Source of the DNA: Limnephilus marmoratus
Taxonomy: Eukaryota; Arthropoda; Insecta; Trichoptera; Limnephilidae
Assembly: GCA_917880885.1 (NCBI GenBank)
Contig: OU862908.1
Coordinates: forward strand, 57,557,819 to 57,621,818
Direction of reading: 5' to 3'
Length of the DNA stretch: 64,000 bases
Under the pieces are notes generated by a model. That model had not been told where the DNA came from. It did not search any database and worked only from the letters and a program-made list of their open reading frames with translations. This document shows, one piece after another, positions 1 through 9,380 of this stretch (within the stretch, counting starts at the first letter, position 1; each line of letters begins with the position of its first letter). Made by a program: the position numbers and the translations under genes.

Positions 1-46
1 ACGTCTGTATAGGCTTTTACGAAAACGTGATTTGATAATTATTCTT

Positions 47-349
47 TAATCATCATCATCATCACTATTGGCTCTACAACCCCTGGTGGGTCTTGGCCTC
101 CTCAAGAGTCTTCCTCCACTCATCTCGGTTTTGTGCCAGCTCTCTCCAGTTTGGAAGCTCCAAGATAGATATGTCTTTGAGGACGTCGTCGCTCCATCTT
201 AGTCTTAGCCTTCCCAGGCTCCTTCGCCCTATTGGTCTTGAGTTCAGCAGGGACTTTGGTGCTTGATGCTCGGTCATTCTCTCCACATGACCCAGCCACC
301 GAAGTCTTCCCAATTTTATAAATTTTGCGACGTTTAGCTCCTTAAACAA
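47..349 (-). pseudogene. RTE-like LINE 3' end (C-terminal tail of ORF2)
   Basis: An open minus-strand frame (349 to 74) reads as the C-terminal tail common in RTE-type non-LTR retrotransposons: RLRWLGHVERM, then GRLRLRWSDDVLKD, then WRELAQNRDEWRKTLEEAKT. The endonuclease and reverse transcriptase (RT) domains are absent, so this is a 5'-truncated copy. Just after the stop the minus strand runs into a (GAT)n microsatellite (plus 50-63), the simple-repeat tail typical of RTE elements. Seen: frame and tail. Inferred: RTE clade rather than another LINE clade. Confidence 0.75.
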
Positions 350-423
350 AGTATAGAGCTAAATAATTCTTTAATATATGTTTTTTAAATTATACCTAAC
401 CCGTGCAGAAGCACAGTATTATG

Positions 424-1127
424 TTAAGAGCGTTTAACCAGCCAGCGGACGAAAATCCACATTTCGTCGAAAGTTGTTCTTACGATCGTGCAGGGCGGTT
501 AGAATGAGAAAGATTAATTATTCTCCGTACCAGCTTTTTTAAATTATAACTCAATATCGAATTTATTTCAATTCAAATTAGCTTTAATTTATACCTTCAT
601 CCAAAAATGCTGAAAGGCGTGATGGTAAAACTATTAAAATAATGTACTTTTTGTAGTTATTTTTTGATTATAAGTATTTATCATTTTTCAATAATATCTA
701 AATTTAATAAGAATGTTAAAAAAATCTGAAATATATTAGTTTGTAAGTGCGCAAATAAATACACAAACGGACCAATTTTTGCCAAGAAACACATGTACGT
801 ACATATTTTTTAATGATTTTATTGAAACTTAAATTAAAATTCTGAAACATACGTTTGCTAGATAATATATTGATTTATTTTACTGCATGATTATATTATT
901 TGAAATGGGCGTGGTTGAAAAATTGAACAAATCTGCCAACGACCTATGGAATAACCTTATTATACTAAAAATTAAAAAATTTTCTCAAAATTTATTACAT
1001 ACGAATGCTAGATAAAAGAACAATCTTTCGAAATCCATTTATAATTTTTTGTGGAAAAGAGTCAATACGTCTAAAAACTTTTTTGAAAATGACGTATTTC
1101 TGGTTTTCTCTGGTAATGCCCTCTTAA
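424..1127 (+). mobile_element. TTAA-flanked MITE, family A, copy 1
   Basis: A 696-bp element (428-1123) flanked by TTAA on both sides (424-427, 1124-1127). The ends are imperfect inverted repeats: GAGCGTTTAACCAG on the left, and the complement of CTGGTAATGCCCTC on the right. No coding capacity. The TTAA target duplication is that of piggyBac-like transposons, but the termini do not look like canonical piggyBac ends, so the superfamily is inferred from the target site only. Related copies lie at 3178, 13631 and 62957. Confidence 0.8.
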
Positions 1128-1783
1128 GGTTGGTTATTATTTTTGAGGTAATTATTATAGTTGTTCATATACTTTTCTTACCACAGAAAGTTGTCCAAAA
1201 CTTTGTTATCCCATTCTAAGACGTTGTCAGAACTTACGTAAAATGTCAATATTTTTGTTATATTTTCGATGACAGACTACATTTTGGTTTGACACGATTA
1301 AATAACTATTGCATTATAAAAACTATTATGTAACCCGGTTATGCATTCAATCATAATTTTTTTTAGTTTTCCACACCGCTGCGGTTGTCTTCTTTAGCTG
1401 GTTAAAGAAAAAAAAACCTAACCAGAAACCGTACCTGCGCGAACTTATTTTCTGCATCTGTTTAATATCGTCTCGTAAAAATATTTCCCTCTCTGGAAAT
1501 TACATTAGATTTTCACAACCTGCCGTAATCATTACGGTGGCGTTTTCATGACTTTTAATGTATTGAGGTAAATATTTTTTTACGCAAAAACCTCGGATAA
1601 AAAAGGAATTTTCAAACAATTCCTATTATTCTTTTTCTACTTGGCTTTATCCGAAAGCGAGGATATGCGAGATAATATTTAAATGTTCACTGACTTTTTG
1701 TGCTCATAGATTTTCACAATACATGATATACTGAACTTCCATTCATTTTTACAGAGTTATGAAAAACATGATTTTTGATAATT
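1128..1783. other. AT-rich spacer, no gene seen
   Basis: No supported reading frame. A perfect 15-bp palindrome, CCGTAATCATTACGG, lies at 1523-1537; its meaning is unknown. Confidence 0.4.
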
Positions 1784-1835
1784 TCTTATTACCATCACAA
1801 GAAGCGGAGAATGTTGCTTGTGTGATGATGGTGTA
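1784..1835 (-). repeat. SINE-D tail fragment
   Basis: On the minus strand this matches the middle of SINE-D (ACACAAGCAACATTCT followed by TTGTGATGGTAATAA) as seen in the fuller copies at 49061 and 53071. Confidence 0.5.
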
Positions 1836-2072
1836 GATGGCAAGAAGAGGAAATAATCTATCTATCTGCATTATTTGCCTACGCAGCTACTAACATTTCT
1901 AACTTAATTGTCTTTTAAATAAATTAAAAATGTACTCGCAGAATAGTTTGTTGATTTCTTATAATATTTTTATCTAATAATATGTTTCTCTTCTTTCAGG
2001 TAAGTACTCTTTGTGGTTTGGCAAATATTAACACATGACAGCATTGATAATGGGTAAGTTATATTTTCATTT

Positions 2073-2191
2073 AAATGGCTGATTTGGCAAATGCATTGGA
2101 TTCCCACCCAAGCGTTATGAGTTCAGTTCCTCGGCTGGCTAAGTACCTATAATAGAATGTATGTCGTCAAGCAACATCTTCCGATTTTGAT
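2073..2191 (+). repeat. SINE-D copy, degenerate
   Basis: The tRNA-like head (GGCTGATTTGG as box A; GTTCAGTTCC as a worn box B) is followed by the family marker TCCTCGGCTGGCTAA and the AAGCAACATCTTCC block. It is more diverged than the copies at 49 and 53 kb. Confidence 0.55.
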
Positions 2192-2195
2192 AATT

Positions 2196-2893
2196 TATTT
2201 ATTTTATTTATTAATGTTCAACACCTTGGTGGGCTTTTACATGACATGTTTATAATACAGAGACAGTTTTTAAATAAAAAAGATAAACTATAATAAGATA
2301 ACTAGTAAACATCATGTGAAAGGTAGGTATACAGATAAATTTAAGGAAAGATAGTGCATTACAATAAAAGAGAAAGTTTCTAAGTTGTAAATGGCATAGA
2401 AATAAATTAGTAGGTATGTTAGTAATTACAAAATTTACAGGTGACTGATTAAATGTGACAATATACATGACAAAATGCAAGATACAAAAAAAACGTTAAC
2501 AAGTTTTAACATTGTAGATTAATATAGAAATACACAAATATATGCAATAGACCCTATGTGGATGCTCCTTAGATATCAAAATATTCTACATAAAAATATT
2601 GTTCAGATATTTCTTGAATAATGGTAAACTTGTATTAAATACATCTATATTTGAGGTGAATTTGTTCCCTAGTGTGTGAAGTCAAGAAATTGGTGCATGT
2701 ACGTGGTAGTTGGTTACAGAATTATTGTTGCAGAATAATATGTTTGCCTTGTTTCTCGATTAGGTACTTTGAAATCAATGAGATGCAGGAGTTCGCTACA
2801 ATCTAATTCGGAGTGTATAGTTTTAAACAAAAAAGTTAGGTCGTTTATTTTTCTTCTGTTTTCTAGGGAATGCAATTTGATAATGGTGATTCC
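2196..2893 (-). pseudogene. Decayed LINE, RT C-terminus and 3' tail
   Basis: Minus-strand translation from 2893 gives the thumb/C-terminal region found in Jockey/CR1-type reverse transcriptases (LHSLENRRKINDL, then LLHLIDFKVPNRETRQ). After one frameshift it continues to FNTSLPLFKKYLNN and a stop near 2584. About 390 bp of 3' UTR follow, ending in an ATAAA-type repeat tail (2196-2213). 5'-truncated and frameshifted, so not functional. Confidence 0.65.
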
Positions 2894-2929
2894 ATGACAG
2901 TTAATCCCCCGATAATTGCACCCCGGCTT

Positions 2930-3020
2930 ACTTATGTAAAATATGCAGTCGGTTTAGGTAAGATACGGTATACCTACTTATACAAAATATAACTAAGTGT
3001 CCCCGAATGGGTGTGAAGAG
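2930..3020 (+). repeat. Unclassified repeat E, copy 1
   Basis: Contains ATGCAGTCGGTTTAGG, then CTACTTATAC, GTCCCCGAA and AGAGAGGATGTA. The same order of blocks recurs at 47147-47240 (ATACAGTCGGTTTAGG ... CAGATAGGATGTA). No coding content; element class unknown. Confidence 0.5.
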
Positions 3021-3662
3021 AGGATGTACCGCCGAATAACAAAAGTATAAAACATAATTTTTCAAATGCATCAAAAATAAAACTATTTATCTAAATACCG
3101 TGTGTATCAGCATGAAGTTAATAAATAGACATTGTAAATTAATTAATTTGATATCCATACCAACTTTCAAAAGCTTTTTAAGAGCGTTTAACCAGCCAGC
3201 GGACGAAAATCCACATTTCGTCGAAAGTTGTTCTTCCGATCGTGCAGGGCGGTTACAATGAGAAAGATTAATTATTCTCCGTACCAGCTTTTTTAAATTA
3301 TAACTCAATATCGAATTTATTTCAATCCAAATTAGCTTTAATTTATACCTTCATCCAAAAATGCTGAAAGGCGTGATGATAAAACTATTAAAATAGTGTA
3401 CTTTTTGTAGTTATTTTTTGATTATAAGTATTTATCATTTTTCAATAATGTCTAAATTTAATAAGAATGTTAAAAAAATCTGAAATATATTAGTTTGTAA
3501 GTGCGCAAATAAATACACAAATGGACCAATTTTCGTCAAGAAACACATTTTTTTTTTTTTATTTTTTTTTATTTTTATTTATTATTTTTTAGCATATAAA
3601 ATATAATGTACATTTAGATGATGTATTAATTTGCTTACATGTTCATATTCAAATATGTTAAT

Positions 3663-3708
3663 ACCACTCTTCCATGGAAGCGTTAGCTTGTGTCTGGAAG
3701 AGTAGTGT
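3663..3708 (-). repeat. Hairpin in the LINE 3' UTR
   Basis: ACTCTTCCA (3666-3674) pairs with TGGAAGAGT (3695-3703), 20 nt apart, close to the 3' A-rich tail. Hairpins of different sequence sit at the same place in the LINE tails at 36009-36046 and 23927-23946. Inferred to be a 3' recognition structure for the reverse transcriptase. Confidence 0.5.
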
Positions 3709-3921
3709 ACATTTTTTAATGCTATATTTAAGTTCTTAAATTACAATGTGAATGTAAAAAACAATAAGTTGTAAGTTCGGTGATATGTGATTATAAGTAT
3801 TTATCTACTATCAAAACAATTTTACTGTTTGGATAATGTGTCCAGAATTATTGTAATTAGTTGCTAAAATCAATACAAAATTTAACTTATTTGAAGAATG
3901 GAGTATCACTTGGAAACTGAG

Positions 3922-4237
3922 TTATAAGTAGATTAGATTAGTCAAAAAAATTTTTTTTTTTTTTTTGAGATTATCTTTAAAATATTTTTTAACAGTGTTT
4001 AATAATTGGATTTTATCATTTATTTTTCTAATTTCATCCGGTAATCGGTTGAAAATAAGTCTTCCTTGATAAGTATAATAATTTTGTGCAAAGGAAGTGT
4101 TTAATTTTGGGCATGAAAAAATATATTTATGTCTAGTACGGTTTTCAGTTATAAATTGATATTTTTCTTTTTCTTTTATAATTTGAATCAATGCATTTCT
4201 ATTGTATAGATCTTTGAAAGATGGTACTTGGAATTCC
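3922..4237 (-). pseudogene. C-terminal end of LINE ORF2, cut off by a MITE
   Basis: This frame (KEFQVPSFKDLYNRN ... PKLNTSFAQNYYTYQG ... FNRLPDEIRKIND) is the usual extreme C-terminus of Jockey-like RT proteins. It is in the same phase as ORF2 at 4864, counting across the MITE with one TTA duplicate removed, so the original ORF2 would have been about 1,000 residues. The same tail motif (PKTNTSFGQKHYRYQA) occurs in the truncated LINE at 36184. Confidence 0.8.
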
Positions 4238-4864
4238 TTAGAGCGGGAGCACACAGAGAGCGGTCAGGAGTTCCGAGTTCCGAGTTCCGCGTTCGGCGTT
4301 CATTAGAATGTACTGATACTATAACAACAACGCACACAGCGGGCAGTCAGACCGCGGCGGTCAAAACGGAACGTCGCGTTCTAAGAGTTCTTTTCCCGCC
4401 GAGGCAGAGAACGCCAGAACGCCACGATTTCTGAGGTTGCAAACCCGGCAGTTGACTGGAAACCTTACAGAATATTACGAAAACATATCGTATTCGTTAC
4501 ATAATTCGATTAACAAATAAATTCGATGAACAACTATTAATCGACATCCGAAAATAAATATAGAATCGTTGTTCATCTTTAAGTAAATCCTGAAAAGTAC
4601 TACTAAATTTGCCTTGTTCTTTTCACGCTGTGTTGATTGGGTGCACCCAATACCTCCTTTTCTTTTTAGAAGCTACTAAGCTCCACTGGAACAATAATTT
4701 TTCATCGGATGATGAACTTTCTAGTGACATGTTGCATGTGCAAAGACCCAAACGAAACTAGAACGCGAGAATCTGAACGCCGCTTGTGTGCGTTGGAACT
4801 CTTGAGCGGTCAACGGTCACTAGAACGCAGAACTCTGACCGCTCTCTGTGTGCTCAAGCTCTTA
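4238..4864. mobile_element. PIF/Harbinger-like MITE inside LINE ORF2
   Basis: A 621-bp element (4241-4861) flanked by direct TTA repeats (4238-4240, 4862-4864), the 3-bp TWA target of PIF/Harbinger. Terminal inverted repeats of 27 bp differ at two positions; both contain GAGCACACAGAGAGCGGTCA. Inside each end are repeated GTTC/GAAC-rich subterminal motifs. It is locally GC-rich compared with the LINE and has no coding capacity of its own; short open frames at its left end are incidental. The insertion truncates ORF2 and supplies its last residues. Confidence 0.85.
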
Positions 4865-7548
4865 AATAATTGATCCGTTGGGTAGTCAGAAGGTTTTTTT
4901 AATATGATTTTAATTATTAGCCTCTGCACAACTTCAATTGGGGAAAGATTAGTTTTGTATGCCGATCCCCAGCTAATGATAGCATATTGTAAAGTTGATT
5001 GAACCAAAGCGTAATATATTAGATATAAGTTTTTTACAGATAAAAAATTTCTGATTCTTAAAAATATATAAATCAATTTTCTAATTTTTTTTACAACTTG
5101 ACAAATTTGTTCCTTCCATTTCAAATTTTTATCGATAATGACTCCTAAATATTTGATTGTGTTTGTTGTTTTTAATATTGTGCAGTTTTGGATACAATAA
5201 TTTTTACTATGTGTTTTGGAATTATCATGGATGATGATATCAATGTTTTTAGGGGTATCATTTTTGTGTATTGCAAATGGAATTACAAATGTTTTATCAC
5301 CATTTAGTGATAGTAAATTTACGTCGAAGAAATTCTTTAAAATATTTATGTCTTCGGTGGCTTTAAATGTTACTTTTTCCCAAGTTTTATCGCTAATTAT
5401 TAGTACCGTATCATCGGCGTATGAAGTAATTTGGCCATGTAGTGGTTGAAAAAAAATGTCATTAACATATATGGTGAAAAGGATTGGTCCGATTACTGTA
5501 CCTTGAGGGATTCCAAAGTCTGATATTTCTTTATCGCTATTAATCTGATTTATTTTTACGACTTGCGGTCGATTTTTTAGGTAGTTCGAAATCCATTTAA
5601 TTGCATTGTCTTTTATACCTATATTGTTTAGTTTTTTTAGTAGAATCTCATGGGATATACTATCAAAAGCTTTTCTGAGATCAATAAATATACCGGCACA
5701 TTTTTCACCTTTATCCAATGATTCATTGATGTATGAGGTTACATTAGCAATAGAATCTTGTGTGCTGAGTAACTTTATAAAACCAAATTGGTTTTTTTGA
5801 AGAATTTTATTACTTTCTAGGAAACCGACCAATTGGTTTTTCACAATTTTTTCAAAAATCTTTCCAATGTTTGAGATTAGACAAATTGGGCGATAGTTAG
5901 TTACTTGTTGAGGATCTCCAGATTTATAAATAGGTGAAATAATTGTATTTTTATAGTTTGTCGGAAATATTCCCTCTGTTAAACTTAAGTTTATCAAATG
6001 AGTAATTGGTTTTACCAAATGAATTTTCATGGATTTTAGAAAATGTACTGTAATAAGGTCAAATCCGGGAGACGAACCTCCTTTCATGCCTTCTATTATT
6101 TTTAAAACTTCACTTTCTGAGGTTGTTTCAAATTTTGATAAATTATTTTGATTTTGTACATTTTCAATCGTTTGTTTTTTCGGGTTAAAAGATTTATTGA
6201 TATTTTTCGCAAGATTTTTTCCTACATTAGCAAAAAAAGAATTAAAGATGTTTGCGCATTGTTTAGGTTGAATATTAGCATCTATTATTTTATTTTCATG
6301 TTCAATGTATTTTATTTTTTGTGTTTTTTTAGTGTTATCCATGGCTAAGTTGACTGTTTTCCATATTTGTTTATTGTTATTGTCTGTAGAAAGTATTTTA
6401 TTTTTGAAATAGTCTTCTTTATTTTTTTTGATACAGTTTGTTAATTTATTTTTAAATTTTTTGTAAAAAGTGTATGCTTTTTCATTTAGAGGATTTTTCA
6501 ATGCTGTTTTATAAAGTTTTTCTTTGTTTCTAATTGATATTATAAGTCCTTGTGTTATCCAAGGCTTTAAAATTCTTAGTTTAGATTTAATGCGGACTGT
6601 AGTTTCAGTAGTTGAATTTTTTATGTGTTGAGACAATATATTTTCAAAGTTTTTTGAGCAAGTCTCGGTATCATAACTATTTAACACGTTGTTCCATTGT
6701 TCATTTCTTAGTTTTTTGGATAAAATAGTCATATTTGTGTAGGAATTTGTCTTTGTTAGATTAAATTTTTTATGTTTAATTTTGTTATCATAGAGAAGAA
6801 TGCATGCATGGTGGTCAGTTATATTCGTTTTCCAAACAATTGATTTGATTTTGTCGATATCTTTAATATTTATGTTAGTCCATATATGGTCTAAACAAGA
6901 TGGAGTGTGATTTTTTATCTCTCTCGTATTTTTATTAATGCACGATATGAAGTTAAATTCAGTCATACAATTAATATATTCATTTTTGAAATTATTTTCT
7001 ACGTTTTCATTAATGTTTAAATTGAAGTCTCCTGCAATAAAGCAAAGTTTATTACTAAATTTTAACAGTATGTGTTTAAATTCATTTATAAATGACGAGA
7101 TATTCGAACCGTGTGTTCTGTCAACAGCTATTATGTGGTAGTTTGTTTTGTCGAGTTTTAATTGTATTTCAATACAGTTTACTAGATGTATAGGATGTTC
7201 AGTTATTTTGACAATACTAAATTTATCGTGAATGAATATGACGAGACCACTATTTTTATTGATGTTTATTTTGGTTGTAACATAATTATATTCTGGTAAA
7301 TGATAGGTGGGTGATTCGTCATTAGTAAAAGTTTCTGATAATATTATGATGTCAGGTTTTTTATTTAGATTGTTTAATTTTAGAATTAATTCATCCCAAT
7401 TTCGTTCCATACTTCGTATATTACTATGAAAAATGAAAATATTATTGAGATTCTTTGAGATTATGTCATTACATGAATCGGTGTATACACACTCATATTC
7501 TTGTATTTTAAAATTATTTTCTAGTTCATTAGCTATGAAGTCATCCAT
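4810..7548 (-). CDS. LINE ORF2: APE endonuclease and reverse transcriptase, 3'-truncated by MITE
   Basis: 912 residues from ATG at 7548. The N-terminal APE-like endonuclease nicks target DNA; all core motifs are visible: HSNIRS with N43, LSETF with E72, GDFN at 173-176, LDH at 220-221 and TDHH at 244-247. The reverse transcriptase follows: NYRPICL (551-557), FIDLRKAFD (621-629), PQG (681-683), the catalytic YADD (710-713) and KYLGV (798-802). Every catalytic residue is present and there is no internal stop, which suggests a fairly recent copy. From residue 897 on the frame is MITE sequence and the true C-terminus is displaced to 4237-3922. The start overlaps the end of the upstream degenerate endonuclease frame by 16 nt, which would allow reinitiation. 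Known for the family: target-primed reverse transcription. Inferred: inactive because of the insertion. Confidence 0.9.
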   Translation of the reverse strand: MDDFIANELENNFKIQEYECVYTDSCNDIISKNLNNIFIFHSNIRSMERNWDELILKLNNLNKKPDIIILSETFTNDESPTYHLPEYNYVTTKININKNSGLVIFIHDKFSIVKITEHPIHLVNCIEIQLKLDKTNYHIIAVDRTHGSNISSFINEFKHILLKFSNKLCFIAGDFNLNINENVENNFKNEYINCMTEFNFISCINKNTREIKNHTPSCLDHIWTNINIKDIDKIKSIVWKTNITDHHACILLYDNKIKHKKFNLTKTNSYTNMTILSKKLRNEQWNNVLNSYDTETCSKNFENILSQHIKNSTTETTVRIKSKLRILKPWITQGLIISIRNKEKLYKTALKNPLNEKAYTFYKKFKNKLTNCIKKNKEDYFKNKILSTDNNNKQIWKTVNLAMDNTKKTQKIKYIEHENKIIDANIQPKQCANIFNSFFANVGKNLAKNINKSFNPKKQTIENVQNQNNLSKFETTSESEVLKIIEGMKGGSSPGFDLITVHFLKSMKIHLVKPITHLINLSLTEGIFPTNYKNTIISPIYKSGDPQQVTNYRPICLISNIGKIFEKIVKNQLVGFLESNKILQKNQFGFIKLLSTQDSIANVTSYINESLDKGEKCAGIFIDLRKAFDSISHEILLKKLNNIGIKDNAIKWISNYLKNRPQVVKINQINSDKEISDFGIPQGTVIGPILFTIYVNDIFFQPLHGQITSYADDTVLIISDKTWEKVTFKATEDINILKNFFDVNLLSLNGDKTFVIPFAIHKNDTPKNIDIIIHDNSKTHSKNYCIQNCTILKTTNTIKYLGVIIDKNLKWKEQICQVVKKIRKLIYIFLRIRNFLSVKNLYLIYYALVQSTLQYAIISWGSAYKTNLSPIEVVQRLIIKIILKKPSDYPTDQLFKSLSTQRAVRVLRSSDR

Positions 7549-8072
7549 TTAGTAAAAATATTAATGTGATATTGATTTCTTTTAAATATATAGAGTATTT
7601 TCAAAGTAGAGTGTGACATAGAGTTAGTAATACAAATACGGATTTTATAATGTGTAGAGATTGTTGAAGAATGTTCCGGTTTTTTATTGATCATATATTG
7701 ATTGATCACATTTTTATCATTACTAGCATAATCATTTACAATATTTAAATGCATATCTCGTATAATAATATTATCTATATTTCTAAAATTCAATAAAACG
7801 TTTTTTGATTCTACTATAAATTGTTGTACTGTAGACTTATGTGTAGGATAAATAGCAATATAATGCGATAATTTATTTACGTCTTTAAATTTTATATTTA
7901 AAATATTAACATCATAATCATTAATTACTTCATTAATATTGAGAACATTATACTGGTTGGAAATAGATATTCCAATATCAGAGTTTTTGTTTATTCTTAT
8001 TATTGTTACCTGGTACCCTGGAATGGAGTAATTAGTTTCGCCAGTAGAGTAGGTCTTTGTAAACCCAATCAA
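7533..8072 (-). pseudogene. Degenerate second endonuclease domain, C-terminal part
   Basis: This frame resembles residues 70-250 of ORF2 of the same element: GETNYSIPGY against ESPTYHLPEY, VTIIRINKNSDIGISI against VTTKININKNSGLVIFI, and IIIRDMHLNI against CFIAGDFNLNI. The catalytic GDFN has become RDMH (105-108), the active-site glutamate aligns with lysine, and the downstream LDH and TDHH motifs cannot be found. So it is an APE-fold paralogue without the usual catalytic residues. It has no ATG start of its own; the frame is entered by a -1 shift at a T7 run (plus 8080-8086). Alternatives: a decayed leftover of duplication, or a retained non-catalytic domain. The length and continuity of the frame favour some past constraint. 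Confidence 0.65.
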
Positions 8073-8338
8073 GCCCGGGAAAAAAATATTTCTTTTAAAG
8101 ATATTATTAATTTTTCAAAAAAAATTTTTACGCTTTTAATATTTTTATGAAATTGAGTAAATCTTTTTTCAGTGCAAATAAAACAGAAATCTCTTATAGA
8201 GTGATATAAGTTTTCTTCAATACATATTTTTTTATTTAATGCGTTACATAAAAAATCATTCATTGTTAATTTATAGATAAGAGTTTGAGGAAATGAAAAT
8301 TTACAATATTTATTCGTAGTCAATGCGTTCTTTGGCAA
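8069..8338 (-). pseudogene. Degenerate second endonuclease domain, N-terminal part
   Basis: The first ATG of this open frame is at 8263 and gives MNDFLCNAL, matching the ORF2 start MDDFIANEL. Downstream TQFHKNIKSV and FEKLIISLK match IFIFHSNIRSM and WDELILKLN, with the asparagine of the H-x-N motif kept. The open frame itself extends back to 8338 and overlaps the end of ORF1 by 29 nt. It stops at 8069, 4 nt past the beginning of the next frame; the shift between the two is -1 and lies at a run of seven T residues. Either a one-base indel or recoding would explain this. Confidence 0.65.
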
Positions 8339-9380
8339 TTCGAAGCATTTTTTGCCGGTAAAGGCATTTTATGCTATCGACTCTATGATCGGTGGAATAG
8401 TTCATATCAAACCTTTTGTTTTGGACACAGCAGTTGTTGCAGATTGGAGTTTGTTCTTTGTTTTCACATTTGGATAGTATATGTTCCTTAGTGCAATGAG
8501 GGCAAATGGGAGGCTGCGTCCTGGCGAGACATCTTTGAGCTGTGTGGCCGAACTTGAGGCAATGGTAACATTGTGTGAGCGGGCTGCAGTCGCTGACGTA
8601 CACTCTTTGGAATTTGATGTTTAATTTTTTTTTATCAATTAGTTTTTTCCTTAATTGTCCAGTTGTTTCGATAATGTAGTTAGTGGTGTCGTTTTCTTTT
8701 CCTTCATTGTACTTATTTTTTAATTCCTTGATAAGCTTAATGTCTTTTTTGTCTTCTAGGGTTAATCCTTCATTTTGTTGTACAATCCCGTCTATAATTT
8801 TTTCTTCAGTCAATTGGCATTGCAGGCTTTTCAACATTAAGCACGGTTTCCTTTTTTTTATTTCTTCGGCCGATACTTCTTTTCCAATTACTTTATTTAT
8901 CTCTTCGGTTAATTTTTCTGCATCTTCTTTTTTTTGGCAAGAAATCACTAATTTTTGTTCTCCGATCTTTTTTACTCCATTTACTCCAACTTTTATTTTT
9001 GTTAAATTAATATTTTTTTGAATTTTTATTTTTATGTCCTCGGCCTTCAAGGTGTTTTTTGAGGTAATTAAAATGGCGTATTTCTGTTCTGCATTATATG
9101 AAGTTTCTGCGAAGTTTTTATTGTTACTTAGTGCACTAGCGTATGATTTTTTGTTATTTTGATGGATTTCTTCGAGTTTCTGTGTGTAGTGATGATTATT
9201 TTTAATATTAATTTCTTGTAATTCTATGATCTTCTTTTGTAGACTAATTAGTTCGTGATGAATTTTTTCTTCCAGTGATACAATATTTTGTTCCAGTGTT
9301 AATTTTATTTTTGAGTCTTTCACTGAAGTGATCTTATTAACTAAGTCTTTAATATTTTTAAAAATTTCTTCGGTTTCCAT
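8310..9380 (-). CDS. LINE ORF1: nucleic-acid-binding Gag-like protein
   Basis: 356 residues starting at ATG 9380. Residues about 15-75 are rich in K/E/I/L with heptad-like spacing and probably form a coiled coil for multimerisation. Residues about 100-260 look like the RRM-like/pre-zinc-knuckle region of Jockey ORF1 proteins. Zinc knuckles follow: C271, C274, H279, C284 (CX2CX4HX4C), then C293, C296, H300, C305, and a last CNNC pair at 314-317. In this family the protein coats LINE RNA and accompanies it to the nucleus. The frame is intact. It is followed by the degenerate endonuclease frame, then ORF2. Confidence 0.85.
   Translation of the reverse strand: METEEIFKNIKDLVNKITSVKDSKIKLTLEQNIVSLEEKIHHELISLQKKIIELQEINIKNNHHYTQKLEEIHQNNKKSYASALSNNKNFAETSYNAEQKYAILITSKNTLKAEDIKIKIQKNINLTKIKVGVNGVKKIGEQKLVISCQKKEDAEKLTEEINKVIGKEVSAEEIKKRKPCLMLKSLQCQLTEEKIIDGIVQQNEGLTLEDKKDIKLIKELKNKYNEGKENDTTNYIIETTGQLRKKLIDKKKLNIKFQRVYVSDCSPLTQCYHCLKFGHTAQRCLARTQPPICPHCTKEHILSKCENKEQTPICNNCCVQNKRFDMNYSTDHRVDSIKCLYRQKMLRIAKERIDYE

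Noticed and set aside
4228..4434. 68-codon frame at the left end of the PIF MITE
   Set aside because: Starts in LINE sequence and runs through terminal and subterminal repeats; no transposase motif.
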